A DNA stretch of 64,000 nucleotides from assembly GCA_902776835.1 (NCBI GenBank), contig CACYRK010000012.1:1-64000 (forward strand). Reading direction: 5' to 3'. The notes beneath the pieces are model-generated. The model was not told where the DNA came from, made no database searches, and saw only the letters and a program-made list of their open reading frames with translations. A program made the position numbers and the translations under genes. Each line of letters opens with the position of its first letter. Within the stretch, counting starts at the first letter, position 1. The DNA comes from an uncultured Bacteroidales bacterium. GTDB taxonomy: Bacteria > Bacteroidota > Bacteroidia > Bacteroidales > Muribaculaceae. Below, piece after piece: positions 27,060-36,518 of this stretch.

Positions 27060-28406
27060 TTATTTTTTGCCGTAGTCGGGGTCGATTTTGCGGTCGACGA
27101 AGTAGGTCACCAGCAGCGTCGCCACGCAGCAAGCCATCACCATCCAGAAGAAGTTGACATATCCGATGGCCTCCTGAATGTAGCCAGCCACAAAGCCCGG
27201 CAGCATCATGCTCAGCGCCATGAAGGCCGTGCAGATGGCGTAGTGCGACGTCTTGAACTCGCCCTCGCTGAAGTACATCATATATAGCATGTACGCGGTG
27301 AAACCGAAGCCGTAGCCAAACTGCTCGATGGCCACCGCGATAGAGATGATCCACACGTTGGAAGGCTGCACGATAGCCAGGTAGACAAACGTGAGGCACG
27401 GCAGCGTCATGCATGCCGCCATCACCCACAGCGACGCTTTCAGTCCCACGCGCGAGGCGTAGATGCCGCCCAGGATGCCGCCCACGGTCAGCGCCAGCAC
27501 ACCGAAGGTGCCGTAAACCAAGCCCACCGTGTCGGTGTCAAGCCCCAGGCCGCCCTCGGTCACGGGATGCACGAGGAAAGGCATGCACAACTTGATCAGG
27601 AAGCCCTCGGGCAAGCGATACAGCAGCATGAAGGCTATGGCAAGCAGCACGCCAGGCTTCTTGACGAAGGTGACAAACGACGAGATGAACTCCTTGGCAC
27701 CGGTGCTCAGCGTCACCTTCTCGCCCTCGATGCGCGGCTTGTCGGAGTCGGGACGCGGCAGCAGGAAGGTGTGATAGAGCGTAATCACGAAGAATATCGC
27801 GGCACTGGCTCCCAGGGTGAGTTGCCAAGCCAGGGGGATGTCGCCCGTCTGCTTCTCGAGCAAGCCAGCAATGAGCACGAGCACACCCTGCCCGAAGATC
27901 GACGCCACACGGTAAAACACGCTGCGGATGCCGATGAATGCCGCCTGGCTCTTGGTGCTATGGGCGAGCATATAATAGCCGTCGGCGGCGATGTCGTGCG
28001 TGGCGCTGGCAAAAGCAGCGATGATAAACAGCACAAGCGTGACGGTGAATATGCTGATGGACGTCTGCCCACCGGCGATGGTGTCGGGCGCGGGATGCGG
28101 CAACGTGAGTGTGAGCAAGATCATCATGGCTGTCATGAGAATCTGCATGGCCACAATCCACCAGCGCTTGGTCTTAACCACGTCGACGATGGGGCTCCAC
28201 AATCCCTTGAGAAACCACGGGAAATAGAGCAATGTTGTGAAAAACGACATGTCGCCGTTCGGCACACCCATCTTGGTGAACATCATCACCGAGATGTTGT
28301 TGACAACAAAATAAGGCACACCCTCGGCAAAATAGAGCGTGGGCACCCACCACCACGGGTTGCGCGTGGCGGCGGTGGGTGCGGTTGTTGAATTTGTCTT
28401 ATCCAT
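27060..28406 (-). CDS. ampG: AmpG-like muropeptide permease (MFS)
   Basis: 448 residues, about 12 transmembrane segments. N-terminal NPWWWVPTLYFAEGVPYFVVNNISVMMF and FSPW-type loop LYFPWFLKGLWSPIVDVVKTKR match AmpG. Later blocks are ASATHDIAADGYYM and SVFYRVASIFGQGVLVL. AmpG carries GlcNAc-anhydroMurNAc peptides across the inner membrane for recycling. Its place in this operon, upstream of namZ and next to a SpoIID/LytB gene, supports that. It begins 11 bases after the SpoIID stop. Confidence 0.85.
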   Translation of the reverse strand: MDKTNSTTAPTAATRNPWWWVPTLYFAEGVPYFVVNNISVMMFTKMGVPNGDMSFFTTLLYFPWFLKGLWSPIVDVVKTKRWWIVAMQILMTAMMILLTLTLPHPAPDTIAGGQTSISIFTVTLVLFIIAAFASATHDIAADGYYMLAHSTKSQAAFIGIRSVFYRVASIFGQGVLVLIAGLLEKQTGDIPLAWQLTLGASAAIFFVITLYHTFLLPRPDSDKPRIEGEKVTLSTGAKEFISSFVTFVKKPGVLLAIAFMLLYRLPEGFLIKLCMPFLVHPVTEGGLGLDTDTVGLVYGTFGVLALTVGGILGGIYASRVGLKASLWVMAACMTLPCLTFVYLAIVQPSNVWIISIAVAIEQFGYGFGFTAYMLYMMYFSEGEFKTSHYAICTAFMALSMMLPGFVAGYIQEAIGYVNFFWMVMACCVATLLVTYFVDRKIDPDYGKK

Positions 28407-28416
28407 AGTAGTGAAA

Positions 28417-29757
28417 TTAATATTGCTTGGTTATATTGGCGTCCACGAAGTAGTGGAGCAGGATTTGGTCATATTTATAGCCCTTGGCGCCCATCACGGC
28501 AGCACCGATTTGGCACAGGCCCACGCCGTGGCCCCATCCGGCGCCGCGCAGCACGAAGCGTGCCGGGTAGCCGTCGCCGTCGATGTCGTGGCGCTCGACG
28601 ATAAATGCCGAACTGTAGAGGGCGCTCTCACTGAGCGCGTAGCGGATGGCGAGTTCCTTGCCGATGGTCTTGGTGAGTTTCTCGCCCACAATCTTCATCT
28701 TGTACAGGCGGCCGCTGGTGCCACGCGCCACGGGCTGCAGGTCGCGAATGCGGCCATAGTCGTCGCCGGTGCGCTTGGCGATGAGGGCCGAGAGTTGTTC
28801 CTGTGTGTATTCCACCTTCCAGCGGTAGAAGTCGGTGGTCTCCTGGTCGTAGTCGTTAAGCACCTGGCTCAAGATTTCGGGGTCGTGAGTGTTGCAGAAG
28901 GCCTTGGGCGACGAGAGAATCCACTCGGCAGCGTCGGCCTCGCGTGTAAGGTTGGGGAAATTCTCCTCGTCCTCGCCGTCGCGGCGCGCGGCAAGGTAGT
29001 GGTAATGAGTAGGTTGCCAGCAGTTCTCAAACTCCTCAAGCACGCCACCGCACGACTTTGAGAAGCGCGCATCGCACAGTTCGCCGTCGTACATCAGCAC
29101 CTGGCCCCAGGTCGCCTGGATGGCGCGCCGCACCACGTCGGTGCTGGCCCGCGTGATGCCCTGATAGCGCTGGCAGTGGTCGTCGGCACACACGTCGAAG
29201 TTAACATGGTCGTCGCGGTCCCACCAGCGAATCACCTCGTCGCCGTCGCCACCCAGCGTGGGTTGCGCGGTGCTCATCACATCGTCGTCGTGATGGGTTT
29301 CAGCGGTGTGGTCGTGCTTGATTTGTGCCAGCAGCCAACTGCGCGAAATCACCGCATGGGCCTTGAGCAACTCGACCGACGCCGTGGCGCTCATCTCGCT
29401 GGAGATGACGCTGAGCAGGTATTCCTCGACGCTCACGATGTTGATGGCGGTGAGTTTGCCACCCTCGACAATCAGTTTCAGCGACCCTTTAAACGTCTGG
29501 TCTTCCTGGCGACGCCAGTGGAAACTCACGCCGATGGTGACGTTGCACAGCGTGAACGACGACTTGGCGGGGTCGATGGGGTCAAACGTCAGTTCATCGA
29601 GGCGGTTGCCGCACCAGTCAATCTTTCCATCGACCACGGTGGCCGTTTGCCTTCCGCTCACGTATTGTCCGAAAACGCGATACTCATCGTTGAAAATAAA
29701 CTCTATCGAGGGCTCATTCATGATGCCTACCCTCACTTGTGGAACTCTTGCGCTCAT
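28417..29757 (-). CDS. SpoIID/LytB-domain protein (lytic transglycosylase or amidase enhancer)
   Basis: 446 residues, no signal peptide (MSARVPQVRVGIM...). SpoIID/LytB motifs: VEEYLLSVISSEMSATASVELLKAHAVISRSWL (near 124-156), FSKSCGGVLEEF, and the C-terminal RGAGWGHGVGLCQIGAAVMG. SpoIID proteins cut denuded glycan strands, with a Glu in SSEM as the proposed catalytic acid; LytB enhances amidase activity. The missing signal peptide makes a cytosolic or non-classical location likely, so it may act on imported muropeptides. It lies between DUF4922 and ampG genes (11-base gaps). Confidence 0.85.
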   Translation of the reverse strand: MSARVPQVRVGIMNEPSIEFIFNDEYRVFGQYVSGRQTATVVDGKIDWCGNRLDELTFDPIDPAKSSFTLCNVTIGVSFHWRRQEDQTFKGSLKLIVEGGKLTAINIVSVEEYLLSVISSEMSATASVELLKAHAVISRSWLLAQIKHDHTAETHHDDDVMSTAQPTLGGDGDEVIRWWDRDDHVNFDVCADDHCQRYQGITRASTDVVRRAIQATWGQVLMYDGELCDARFSKSCGGVLEEFENCWQPTHYHYLAARRDGEDEENFPNLTREADAAEWILSSPKAFCNTHDPEILSQVLNDYDQETTDFYRWKVEYTQEQLSALIAKRTGDDYGRIRDLQPVARGTSGRLYKMKIVGEKLTKTIGKELAIRYALSESALYSSAFIVERHDIDGDGYPARFVLRGAGWGHGVGLCQIGAAVMGAKGYKYDQILLHYFVDANITKQY

Positions 29758-29768
29758 GATATTATATT

Positions 29769-30740
29769 CTAAAGTGGTAATGTTTTTTCAGTGGTTAAGA
29801 AATGGTCGATTATGGCCACTGCGGTGGCATTGTCGATGCACACCTCGTTGTAGATGTCGCTCACTTGCTGTGCCGTGAGCGTGTCGTAGTCGTCCTGCAC
29901 GGGCAAAGCCCATAGTCCGCCCATCTCGACCGAGGCGGGGCTTACGAGTAGTTTGCCTCGCCCTGTGCCGAAGCATGCCGGGCGGTGCTTGGCGCGCGGC
30001 ACAAGCAGCAGGTGATAGTCGTCGCCGTCGACCCAGCACAGCAGGTTCAGGCTCGGCTCGCGGCCGTGCTCGTTGACGCCGAGCATGGCTATGTAGAGGC
30101 GCGCAAAGTAGATTGCGGCCTGCGGCTCATTGTTAGTGTGGATGTAAAAGAGCAGGCGGCCCTGGCAGCGCGTGCAGCCCACGAATCCCGTTCTGTTGCC
30201 CTCGAGATGCGTCTCGTAAGGCCACATAACGGGGTCGCTGACCTCGTCGCACAAGGGCATAAGCCCCTTTATTCCGGCCTGGAAATGGAAGTGGTGTGGC
30301 GCGCTGGCGCCGCAGTCGGCACCATTGTAGAACACCACATATTGCGGCAAGGCGCGCGCCAGGGCGAGCATGTCGGCAATGCGTGTGGGCGAGGCCAGCG
30401 ACTGCGCCACATGGTCGAGCGACGCGATGGTGAGATGCCGCGGAAAGATGGGGTAAGGATTCACCTGAATCTTGTAGCGGTCGGCCCACACGATGGCCTC
30501 CTGCTCGGCAGGCTGTCCGTCGCGGCACAGGAAACACGGCTGCGACGTGTCGTCGAGGCGTGCCGCCGCCGAGCGACGCCGCTCGGGGTTGTGCTGAAGC
30601 ACGATGAGCGCGTCATCGAGTTCGAGCGTGCGCAAGCAGGCACCGTCGAGCGCGGCATAGTTGTCGCGAACGGTGTCCCAGTCACGCAGTTGTCGCTCAA
30701 ACAACTCGTCGACGCGCCCACTGTAGTCTTCAGCAGTCAT
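29769..30740 (-). CDS. DUF4922 protein, HIT-like nucleotidyltransferase/phosphorylase
   Basis: 323 residues, soluble. A CFLC zinc pair (Cys69, Cys72) and the histidine motif HHFHFQ (His150-x-His152-x-Gln154) are the signatures of the HIT/GalT superfamily, which transfers nucleotidyl groups or splits nucleoside diphosphate sugars by phosphorolysis. Plant GDP-L-galactose phosphorylase is a distant relative. DUF4922 genes are often found next to SpoIID/LytB and AmpG genes in Bacteroidetes, and this is the case here. The substrate is unknown; a UDP- or GDP-linked amino sugar from cell-wall turnover is my inference. Confidence 0.8.
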   Translation of the reverse strand: MTAEDYSGRVDELFERQLRDWDTVRDNYAALDGACLRTLELDDALIVLQHNPERRRSAAARLDDTSQPCFLCRDGQPAEQEAIVWADRYKIQVNPYPIFPRHLTIASLDHVAQSLASPTRIADMLALARALPQYVVFYNGADCGASAPHHFHFQAGIKGLMPLCDEVSDPVMWPYETHLEGNRTGFVGCTRCQGRLLFYIHTNNEPQAAIYFARLYIAMLGVNEHGREPSLNLLCWVDGDDYHLLLVPRAKHRPACFGTGRGKLLVSPASVEMGGLWALPVQDDYDTLTAQQVSDIYNEVCIDNATAVAIIDHFLTTEKTLPL

Positions 30741-30743
30741 GCA

Positions 30744-32243
30744 TTAGCAGCATTTACAGCATTTCTTGTTCATGGCCACTCGCGCCTGAAGTTCCCAGGT
30801 GCGGATGCGGTCCTTGTACAAGTTGTTACGGTTCATCTTCTCAACGTCGAGGCTGGCATCGCTGTTGTCGTCCCAACGGCGGCACAGATACACGGGCACG
30901 TAGACGCGGCCAATCTGATAGTTGCGCGAGATGTTCAAGCCCAGGGCGTAGTCCTCGCCGTAACTGGTGTTGGGAATCTTCACGGCGCGCAGCACCGGGG
31001 TGTAGAATGCGCGCGGTGCGCCCAGACCGTTGATGCGCAGGGCGTTGTTGCGGCCGTTCTCGGGAGTCCACTCCTTATGGTCGATGATGCCGGGAGGAAT
31101 GGGGTTGCAGTTGATGTCGGTCATCTGGTAGGTGCCCACCACCATTGCCACATTCTGCTCGTAGAAGGCGTTGACCATGGTCTGCAGCGTGTTCTCGTCC
31201 TTGTACATGTCGTCGCTGTCGAGTTGAACGATAAACTTACCAGCCTTCTCGTGGTGTGCGGCAAGGTTCCAATAGCCGCCGATGCCCATGTCGTAGTAGT
31301 CGGCGATAATGTGAATCAGGCGCGGGTCGTCGTACTCGGCGATTGCCTCGCGGGTGCCGTCGGTCGAGAAGTTGTCGACCACCATGAGGTTAAACTTGAA
31401 GTCGGTCTTTTGGCACAGCACGCTGTCGATGGCGTCGCGGATGGTGCGTATGCGGTTGCGCACGGGAATCATCACCGTGGCCTCTACCTCAAAGTCGCCC
31501 TGGTTAAACTCGATGTGCTTGAAGTTGGGCACTTCCTTGCCGTCGACCACCTTGGTGGGAGCCAGGTAACCGCCTATCTCCTTCAGATGCTCGGTGCAGG
31601 CGGCCTCCATCTCGATTTGGCGTCCGCGGTTGCGCGGGTCGACGTAGTCGAAGTTTTTCTCACCGCTCTTGCGCGTGTCGAGTTCGACGTCGCTATAGAG
31701 AAACTCGTTGATGTGCGTGATAGCGCAGTTTTGGCTGAGTTTCAGGCGCAGGTCGTAGAGTCCGGCGTGCTCATAGTCGGCCTTCATGGCCTCGGCGGCT
31801 TTCTTGAAGCAGCAGCCGCAGAACAGGAGCACCGAACCGAAGTCGAAGTCGTCGCGCAGCGAGCCATATTGGTAGTCGATGACCGGGGCCTTGACGGCGC
31901 CATTCTCGGTGACGTTGTAGTGGTCGGCATAGAGCATTCCGCTCTGGCTGTCGTCGGCCAGTTTGACAAAGCGCTCGATGGCAAAGGGCGCAAACTTGAG
32001 CGTGGTGTGCTTGGTGTAAAGCATCACATAGTCGGCGTCGGCGTGCTCGGCAATGGCGCGCATGGTGGCCGATGATGTGAGGCCCTTGATTTTAATCACC
32101 TCGCAGCCGTCGACTGCATCGGCAGCGTCGCCGTCGGCCAGCAGATAGATTTTGTTCACTAACTCGTCGGCCTTGAGGTTGGCGACAGTTTGTGCCACCT
32201 GCTCAGGCGAAGCAAAAGGAATAAAGCAATTAATTCTTCCCAT
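30744..32243 (-). CDS. Family 2-like glycosyltransferase with Cys-rich tail
   Basis: 499 residues, no signal peptide. Residues about 250-420 form a GT-A domain: ATVMIPVRNRIRTIRDAIDSVLCQ, VVDNFSTDGT, QLDSDDMY (DxD) and GAPRAFYTPVLR. The N-terminal 230 residues form a second, diverged nucleotidyl-diphospho-sugar domain (INCFIPF, VKIYLLADGD, DYVMLYTKHT). The last residues are CCKCC, an unusual cysteine cluster that may bind a metal or be lipid-modified. It lies 3 bases upstream of DUF4922 and downstream of the golvesin amidase. Donor and acceptor cannot be predicted; peptidoglycan- or envelope-related sugar transfer fits the operon. Confidence 0.78.
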   Translation of the reverse strand: MGRINCFIPFASPEQVAQTVANLKADELVNKIYLLADGDAADAVDGCEVIKIKGLTSSATMRAIAEHADADYVMLYTKHTTLKFAPFAIERFVKLADDSQSGMLYADHYNVTENGAVKAPVIDYQYGSLRDDFDFGSVLLFCGCCFKKAAEAMKADYEHAGLYDLRLKLSQNCAITHINEFLYSDVELDTRKSGEKNFDYVDPRNRGRQIEMEAACTEHLKEIGGYLAPTKVVDGKEVPNFKHIEFNQGDFEVEATVMIPVRNRIRTIRDAIDSVLCQKTDFKFNLMVVDNFSTDGTREAIAEYDDPRLIHIIADYYDMGIGGYWNLAAHHEKAGKFIVQLDSDDMYKDENTLQTMVNAFYEQNVAMVVGTYQMTDINCNPIPPGIIDHKEWTPENGRNNALRINGLGAPRAFYTPVLRAVKIPNTSYGEDYALGLNISRNYQIGRVYVPVYLCRRWDDNSDASLDVEKMNRNNLYKDRIRTWELQARVAMNKKCCKCC

Positions 32244-32281
32244 TTTGTAACTTATTGAATGATTGATAATTATTTTCAGTA

Positions 32282-35200
32282 TTATTGAACCGCATACTCT
32301 TGCTCGAAGAAGTTGAGCACTTCTTGCATCATGGTATTGCGCTGGTCGGCCTTGTCGAAGACCTCAAATGGCACGCCGGTGACCACCGTGCGGTAACCAT
32401 TGCGGTCGCTGACGATGCCAGCCGGGATGTTGTTCTCGGTGTAGCGCAAGAATGTAGCGCCATTGTCGTCGCTGGCCTTAACGGCATCGGGCGACTCCAC
32501 GGCGTAGAGTTTGCCGTTGAGTTTGTTGCAGAACGTCCAGTGGTGGTCGTCGCCAAGTTCCTGATGGATGGTGGGCACGGTATACACCTGTCCGAGCAAC
32601 GTGGCCTGGCAGTCAACCCATTGGAATCCCAGCACGTCGCGTGCAAAATTGACTTCGGCCTGTGCCGGATTGCGCTTGTCCCAGATGTCGGAGCCCACAT
32701 ATGCTCCGGTGACCAGCACGCTGCCCCCCTGCTGGGTAAACTGCGTGACGGCAGCCATCAGCGCGGGAGTGAAGGCTTTGTAGCGCGACGGCACGGCACC
32801 GCGGCCCACCGGGGTCTCCTTCTGCTTGCCCAAGATGAGGTCGAGCATGCGGTAGCCGTTGAGCATCCACGGCTCGCTCTCCACAGCCTTGACGCTCGCG
32901 CTGATAAAGGAGTAACCGGCGTTCATTATCGCCTGGCCATGGATGGCGGGGTAATCAAAGGTGTTTCCGGCAATCACCTCGGTCTCATGGTTGCTGCGGC
33001 ATGCGCCGAAGCCCGGGGCGTCGTCATCGCGCCAGTCGAGATTGCGGCGGAACTCATGCTGCGAGCCCAGGTAGTTGATTTGCTGGATATAAGGCACGCC
33101 ATGGTCCTTCTCGTCGTAGAAGCCCGCCAGCGAGTCACCCTCGACCCAGTCGGGGGCGCTGATGCGCGTGAAAGCGTTCACCACCATCACCGTGCCGCGG
33201 CTGTCGGGCGCGATGCCCAGCGAGAGCGACTCGCTCGGGAAACTGCGGCCGCCGTCGTTCATGGCGATGATGCGATAAGAGTGCACTTTATTGTCGGCTA
33301 CGCTGACCACATGCTGCGGGTCCTCAACAACGGCAATCTGGCGGAAGCCGCCGTCGAGGCCCACACGCTCCTCCACGATGTACTTTGTGGGGTCGGCATT
33401 GTCGCTCAGGTCGTCGTGAGTGGGCTTCCAGGTGAGCAGGAAACTGCCGGGTGTGGATGCCTGCGAAATAGCGAAGGAGTTGATGGGCAATGGCTGCACC
33501 ACATAGTCGCGGTGGTCGCGGGTGGCGATAAACTTCAGCATGCCCTTGTAGATTGCGCGGCTCACGTCGAAGCGGAATTGTGGATCGAGGCCGTATTTCA
33601 TGTCGGCATAGTTCTGGTGCGACAGCAACTCCATCAACAGAGCGGGCACCTCGGGCACGCGGGCCTCGTAGTACTGCTTGTCCCACATGCCGCGGCGAGT
33701 CCAGTTTGGCTCATACTTGGCGCGGATGTCATTCACCACGCTGGTCGATACCATGTTGGCAAACTGGCGCGAGAGTTCGCGCGGTGTGCCGTCCTCGTAT
33801 TTGCCATATTTCTTGCCGTTCTTGGTGGTGCAATAGATGAGCAGGGTGCCGATGATGTCGTCGTTGGGCGTCGTGCCGGCATCGGTGTGCAGGCAGAACG
33901 ACACGTCGACCGGCACATTCAGGCCCTGCTGCTTCGGCAGCACCTGGCTGCCGCCGGCCAGATAGTTCACCCACAGGCCACGGCAGCGATAGTCGTCGGT
34001 ATAGTCGTTGATGCCGTTGCTGGGCGAATACACGGTCTGGGGGAAACCCGACCATTGCAGGAAATAGCGTGCGCCGATGTGGAACCAGGGATGGGCGCCG
34101 CTCGACACGTATTTGTAGTTGATGCCCTCGCGGCCCAGGAAGGCCTCGTTGTCCTGCTCGGCGGCAAGACGGCGGTTCTCGTCGGTGGGTAGGGCCACAC
34201 GACGCACGATGTTGCCCGTGCCGCCACCCACCTTTATTGCATCGGCGGTGACGATGCCGTTCTTGTTGTCGCTGTAGTTGGTAAGTGTCACCACGTCCTT
34301 GTTAAGGCCCTGGGCGAGTTCGAAGTTGCCGATGTACACCCACACGCCGCCGCCCATGGTCTGGTCGACGCGGAACTGCTTGGTTCCGTTGAGCGACTTG
34401 ACGGTGTACACAGCATCCTTGACGCTGCCCTTCACGGTCTTGTAACTCACATACAGAGCGTAGTTGCCGGCCTCGGGCATATCCACATCCCACGTGGCCA
34501 CCGCGAGGTTTTTCTTCTCCTTGGTGGCGGCCACCTGGCGGAAGGTGCCTTCGGTGAACGGATTCTCGAAGTCTTTGTAGGTCTCACGGGCGTAGGCAAA
34601 GCCGCCGTCGCCCGCCGTCCAGGCGTTCTTGCCGTTGGTCTCGTGGTAGCCTGCCTGTGCCAACTGGCCGTCGTTGTCGACCACGACGCCAAAGTTATGG
34701 GTGTCGCGCTCGCGGGCATCCCACACATATGCTCCGGCATTTTCAAGCATGGGCATGATGAACGGAATCATGTAACTGTGGGTGTACATGTCCTCCACCG
34801 TCTGGAACATGCGTGCTCGCTGCCACTCCCATCGGTTGAGTTTTGGCTCGAAATACCATCCGTGGCTGGGCCACACGGCGATGATGTTGCCGTCGAGGCC
34901 TCGGCGGTAGCGGCGATTGGGGTCCATCTCGGTGACGAAGGGGTCGTGGCGACGCTTGTAATCCTTGTCGAAGTCGGCAAAGTACAGGTCCACGTCATCG
35001 CCCTCGATGGTGAGTTTCACGTTGCTGGTGAGGTAAGGGGCGCCGACGGCCTGCCGCACCTGCGCCTTCAGCGCCTCGAGCGACTCGCGCGTGAAGGGCA
35101 CATCGCCGAAGTTCTCACTCAGGTCGACCACGATAGTTCCGTTGTCGACGGTTACGCTGCGTGTTTGCAGGTTACCAATTCCCATGTGGCTCGGCAGCAT

Positions 35201-35320
35201 GGCCTGCACGGCTTGCTGCACATTGTCGACCTGCTGCTGCGTGAGTTGCTGCGCGTTTGCGGCTGCTGCAATCGCGATAGTTGCGGCGACCGAAAGAACC
35301 TTGAAAAAGTGTGTTTTCAT
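32282..35320 (-). CDS. Exported N-acetylmuramoyl-L-alanine amidase with golvesin-like insert
   Basis: 1012 residues with a signal peptide (ending ANAQQ). After an N-terminal domain, an Amidase_3-type catalytic core is split: His153 in WPSHGW and Glu165 come first, then a golvesin-type beta domain (about 255-370, with NYALYVSYK and GGGVWVYIGNFEL), then His478 in SFCLHTDAG and Glu564 in PALLMELLSHQNY. A FN3-like stretch (about 615-715) and a large C-terminal domain follow. Such proteins are often labelled xanthan lyase in databases, but the metal and catalytic residues argue for peptidoglycan amidase activity. It is the first gene of the MurNAc run, 38 bases upstream of the GT2 gene. Confidence 0.75.
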   Translation of the reverse strand: MKTHFFKVLSVAATIAIAAAANAQQLTQQQVDNVQQAVQAMLPSHMGIGNLQTRSVTVDNGTIVVDLSENFGDVPFTRESLEALKAQVRQAVGAPYLTSNVKLTIEGDDVDLYFADFDKDYKRRHDPFVTEMDPNRRYRRGLDGNIIAVWPSHGWYFEPKLNRWEWQRARMFQTVEDMYTHSYMIPFIMPMLENAGAYVWDARERDTHNFGVVVDNDGQLAQAGYHETNGKNAWTAGDGGFAYARETYKDFENPFTEGTFRQVAATKEKKNLAVATWDVDMPEAGNYALYVSYKTVKGSVKDAVYTVKSLNGTKQFRVDQTMGGGVWVYIGNFELAQGLNKDVVTLTNYSDNKNGIVTADAIKVGGGTGNIVRRVALPTDENRRLAAEQDNEAFLGREGINYKYVSSGAHPWFHIGARYFLQWSGFPQTVYSPSNGINDYTDDYRCRGLWVNYLAGGSQVLPKQQGLNVPVDVSFCLHTDAGTTPNDDIIGTLLIYCTTKNGKKYGKYEDGTPRELSRQFANMVSTSVVNDIRAKYEPNWTRRGMWDKQYYEARVPEVPALLMELLSHQNYADMKYGLDPQFRFDVSRAIYKGMLKFIATRDHRDYVVQPLPINSFAISQASTPGSFLLTWKPTHDDLSDNADPTKYIVEERVGLDGGFRQIAVVEDPQHVVSVADNKVHSYRIIAMNDGGRSFPSESLSLGIAPDSRGTVMVVNAFTRISAPDWVEGDSLAGFYDEKDHGVPYIQQINYLGSQHEFRRNLDWRDDDAPGFGACRSNHETEVIAGNTFDYPAIHGQAIMNAGYSFISASVKAVESEPWMLNGYRMLDLILGKQKETPVGRGAVPSRYKAFTPALMAAVTQFTQQGGSVLVTGAYVGSDIWDKRNPAQAEVNFARDVLGFQWVDCQATLLGQVYTVPTIHQELGDDHHWTFCNKLNGKLYAVESPDAVKASDDNGATFLRYTENNIPAGIVSDRNGYRTVVTGVPFEVFDKADQRNTMMQEVLNFFEQEYAVQ

Positions 35321-35623
35321 ATTCTAAACGACAAATTTGACACAAAATATCTTAACAACCGTTTATTATTGTTTAAGCGGTAAGTTTTCAATCACAAAAA
35401 TACCACAAACATTTAATATGCCGCACTAAGTGAGGGGAAAAATGCCGAATATAAAGATTATTTAATATTTAACCACAACTTTTTAGGAATTACCCACCCC
35501 GCCCTACTTCACACGCAACTCAAAAGCCTCAGGAAAAACAAACCCAATGGGCATAACAAAGGGTGTGACAAAATTCATTGCCACACCCTTCCCCTTGGTT
35601 AACACTATAAATGTATGTGCGTG
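35321..35623. other. Gene-free gap between fructan and MurNAc operons
   Basis: AT-rich, no open frame of interest. The one clear feature is the terminator at 35559-35590. No convincing TAnnTTTG box for the amidase gene was seen on the minus strand, only near misses. Confidence 0.6.
35559..35590 (-). terminator. Terminator of the fructan operon
   Basis: AAGGGTGTG at the left arm (35559-35567) pairs with CACACCCTT at the right arm (35582-35590), with a 14-base loop. On the minus strand it is followed by TGTTATG. The GGGTGTG(T)..CAAAAT words recall the ends of the small inverted-repeat elements at 4188 and 16447. Confidence 0.65.
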
Positions 35624-36511
35624 TTATTTATTTAGTAATGATGCAGGTATCGTGGGCATAGCGCCATTCTGTGTACACACATAAGCACTTACTTCAACGG
35701 CCAACTTATGAGCCTCGACAACCGACATGCCGTTGAGCATCGCAGCGCAGAACGAACCGGTGAACGAATCGCCAGCGCCGACGGTGTCGGCAACCTCGAC
35801 CTTGGGAGTCTCCAGGAACGACATCTGGCCGTGCTTGAACACGTACGAGCCATTGGTGCCGCAAGTGAGCACGAGCATGTCCAGGTCATACTTGCCCAGG
35901 ATGAGCCAGCACTTGTTCTCGATGTCCAGACCGGGATATCCAAACATGCGGCCGATAATCACCAACTCCTCGTCGTTGATTTTCAGCACGTTGCAGCGAC
36001 GCAACGACTCTTGGATAATCTCTTTGCTATAGAAATTCTGACGCAAGTTGATGTCGAAAATCTTCATACAGTCGGCCGGCGTAGCGTCGAGAAAACGCTG
36101 AATGTTCTCGCGCGACACCACATTTCGCTGGGCCAGCGAGCCGTAGCACACGGCGCGGCACGACTTTGCAATCTCTTCGATCTCGGGAGTGAACGGGATG
36201 TTGTCCCATGCCACGTTCTCCTTGATGTCATAGATGGGTATGCCGCCCTCGGCCAGGGTCACCTGCACGGTGCCGGTGGGATAAGGCACGCGGGGCATCA
36301 AGTACTTGAGTTGGTGCTCATCGAGAGCCTCAATGGTTTCTTCGGCAAGGTTGTCGTTACCAAGAGCACTAATTGCAATTGTGTTGTCCTTGCCAAGGAA
36401 TTGTCCAGCATGATAGGCGAAATTGGCGGGTGCGCCACCCAGTTTCTTTCCGTCGGGAAGCACGTCCCACAAGGCCTCACCGAGACCCACTACATAACGT
36501 TTTTCAGCCAT
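35624..36511 (-). CDS. PfkB-family sugar kinase, probable fructokinase
   Basis: 295 residues. PfkB signatures are GLGEALWDVLPDGKKLGGAPANFAYHAGQFLG at the start and DTVGAGDSFTGSFCAAML near 240 (anion hole and catalytic Asp). Fructokinases phosphorylate fructose using ATP in the cytosol. It is the last gene of the fructan operon, 8 bases after the MFS porter stop, exactly where levan/inulin loci of Bacteroides carry a fructokinase. Confidence 0.9.
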   Translation of the reverse strand: MAEKRYVVGLGEALWDVLPDGKKLGGAPANFAYHAGQFLGKDNTIAISALGNDNLAEETIEALDEHQLKYLMPRVPYPTGTVQVTLAEGGIPIYDIKENVAWDNIPFTPEIEEIAKSCRAVCYGSLAQRNVVSRENIQRFLDATPADCMKIFDINLRQNFYSKEIIQESLRRCNVLKINDEELVIIGRMFGYPGLDIENKCWLILGKYDLDMLVLTCGTNGSYVFKHGQMSFLETPKVEVADTVGAGDSFTGSFCAAMLNGMSVVEAHKLAVEVSAYVCTQNGAMPTIPASLLNK

Positions 36512-36518
36512 AATTGTA

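Noticed and set aside
26962..27429. A 155-residue minus-strand frame spanning the end of the AmpG-like gene and the repeat flank.
   Set aside because: The translation changes character at the gene boundary and ends in a repeat-derived ISRISRI tail. It is a shadow of ampG.
29985..32075. A 696-residue plus-strand open frame.
   Set aside because: It is opposite the GT2 and DUF4922 genes and has the same His/Val-rich antisense character.
32282..35320. Calling this gene xanthan lyase, a label often attached to such proteins.
   Set aside because: The zinc and glutamate positions (His153, Glu165, His478, Glu564) and the operon both fit a peptidoglycan amidase, and no polysaccharide lyase fold is seen.
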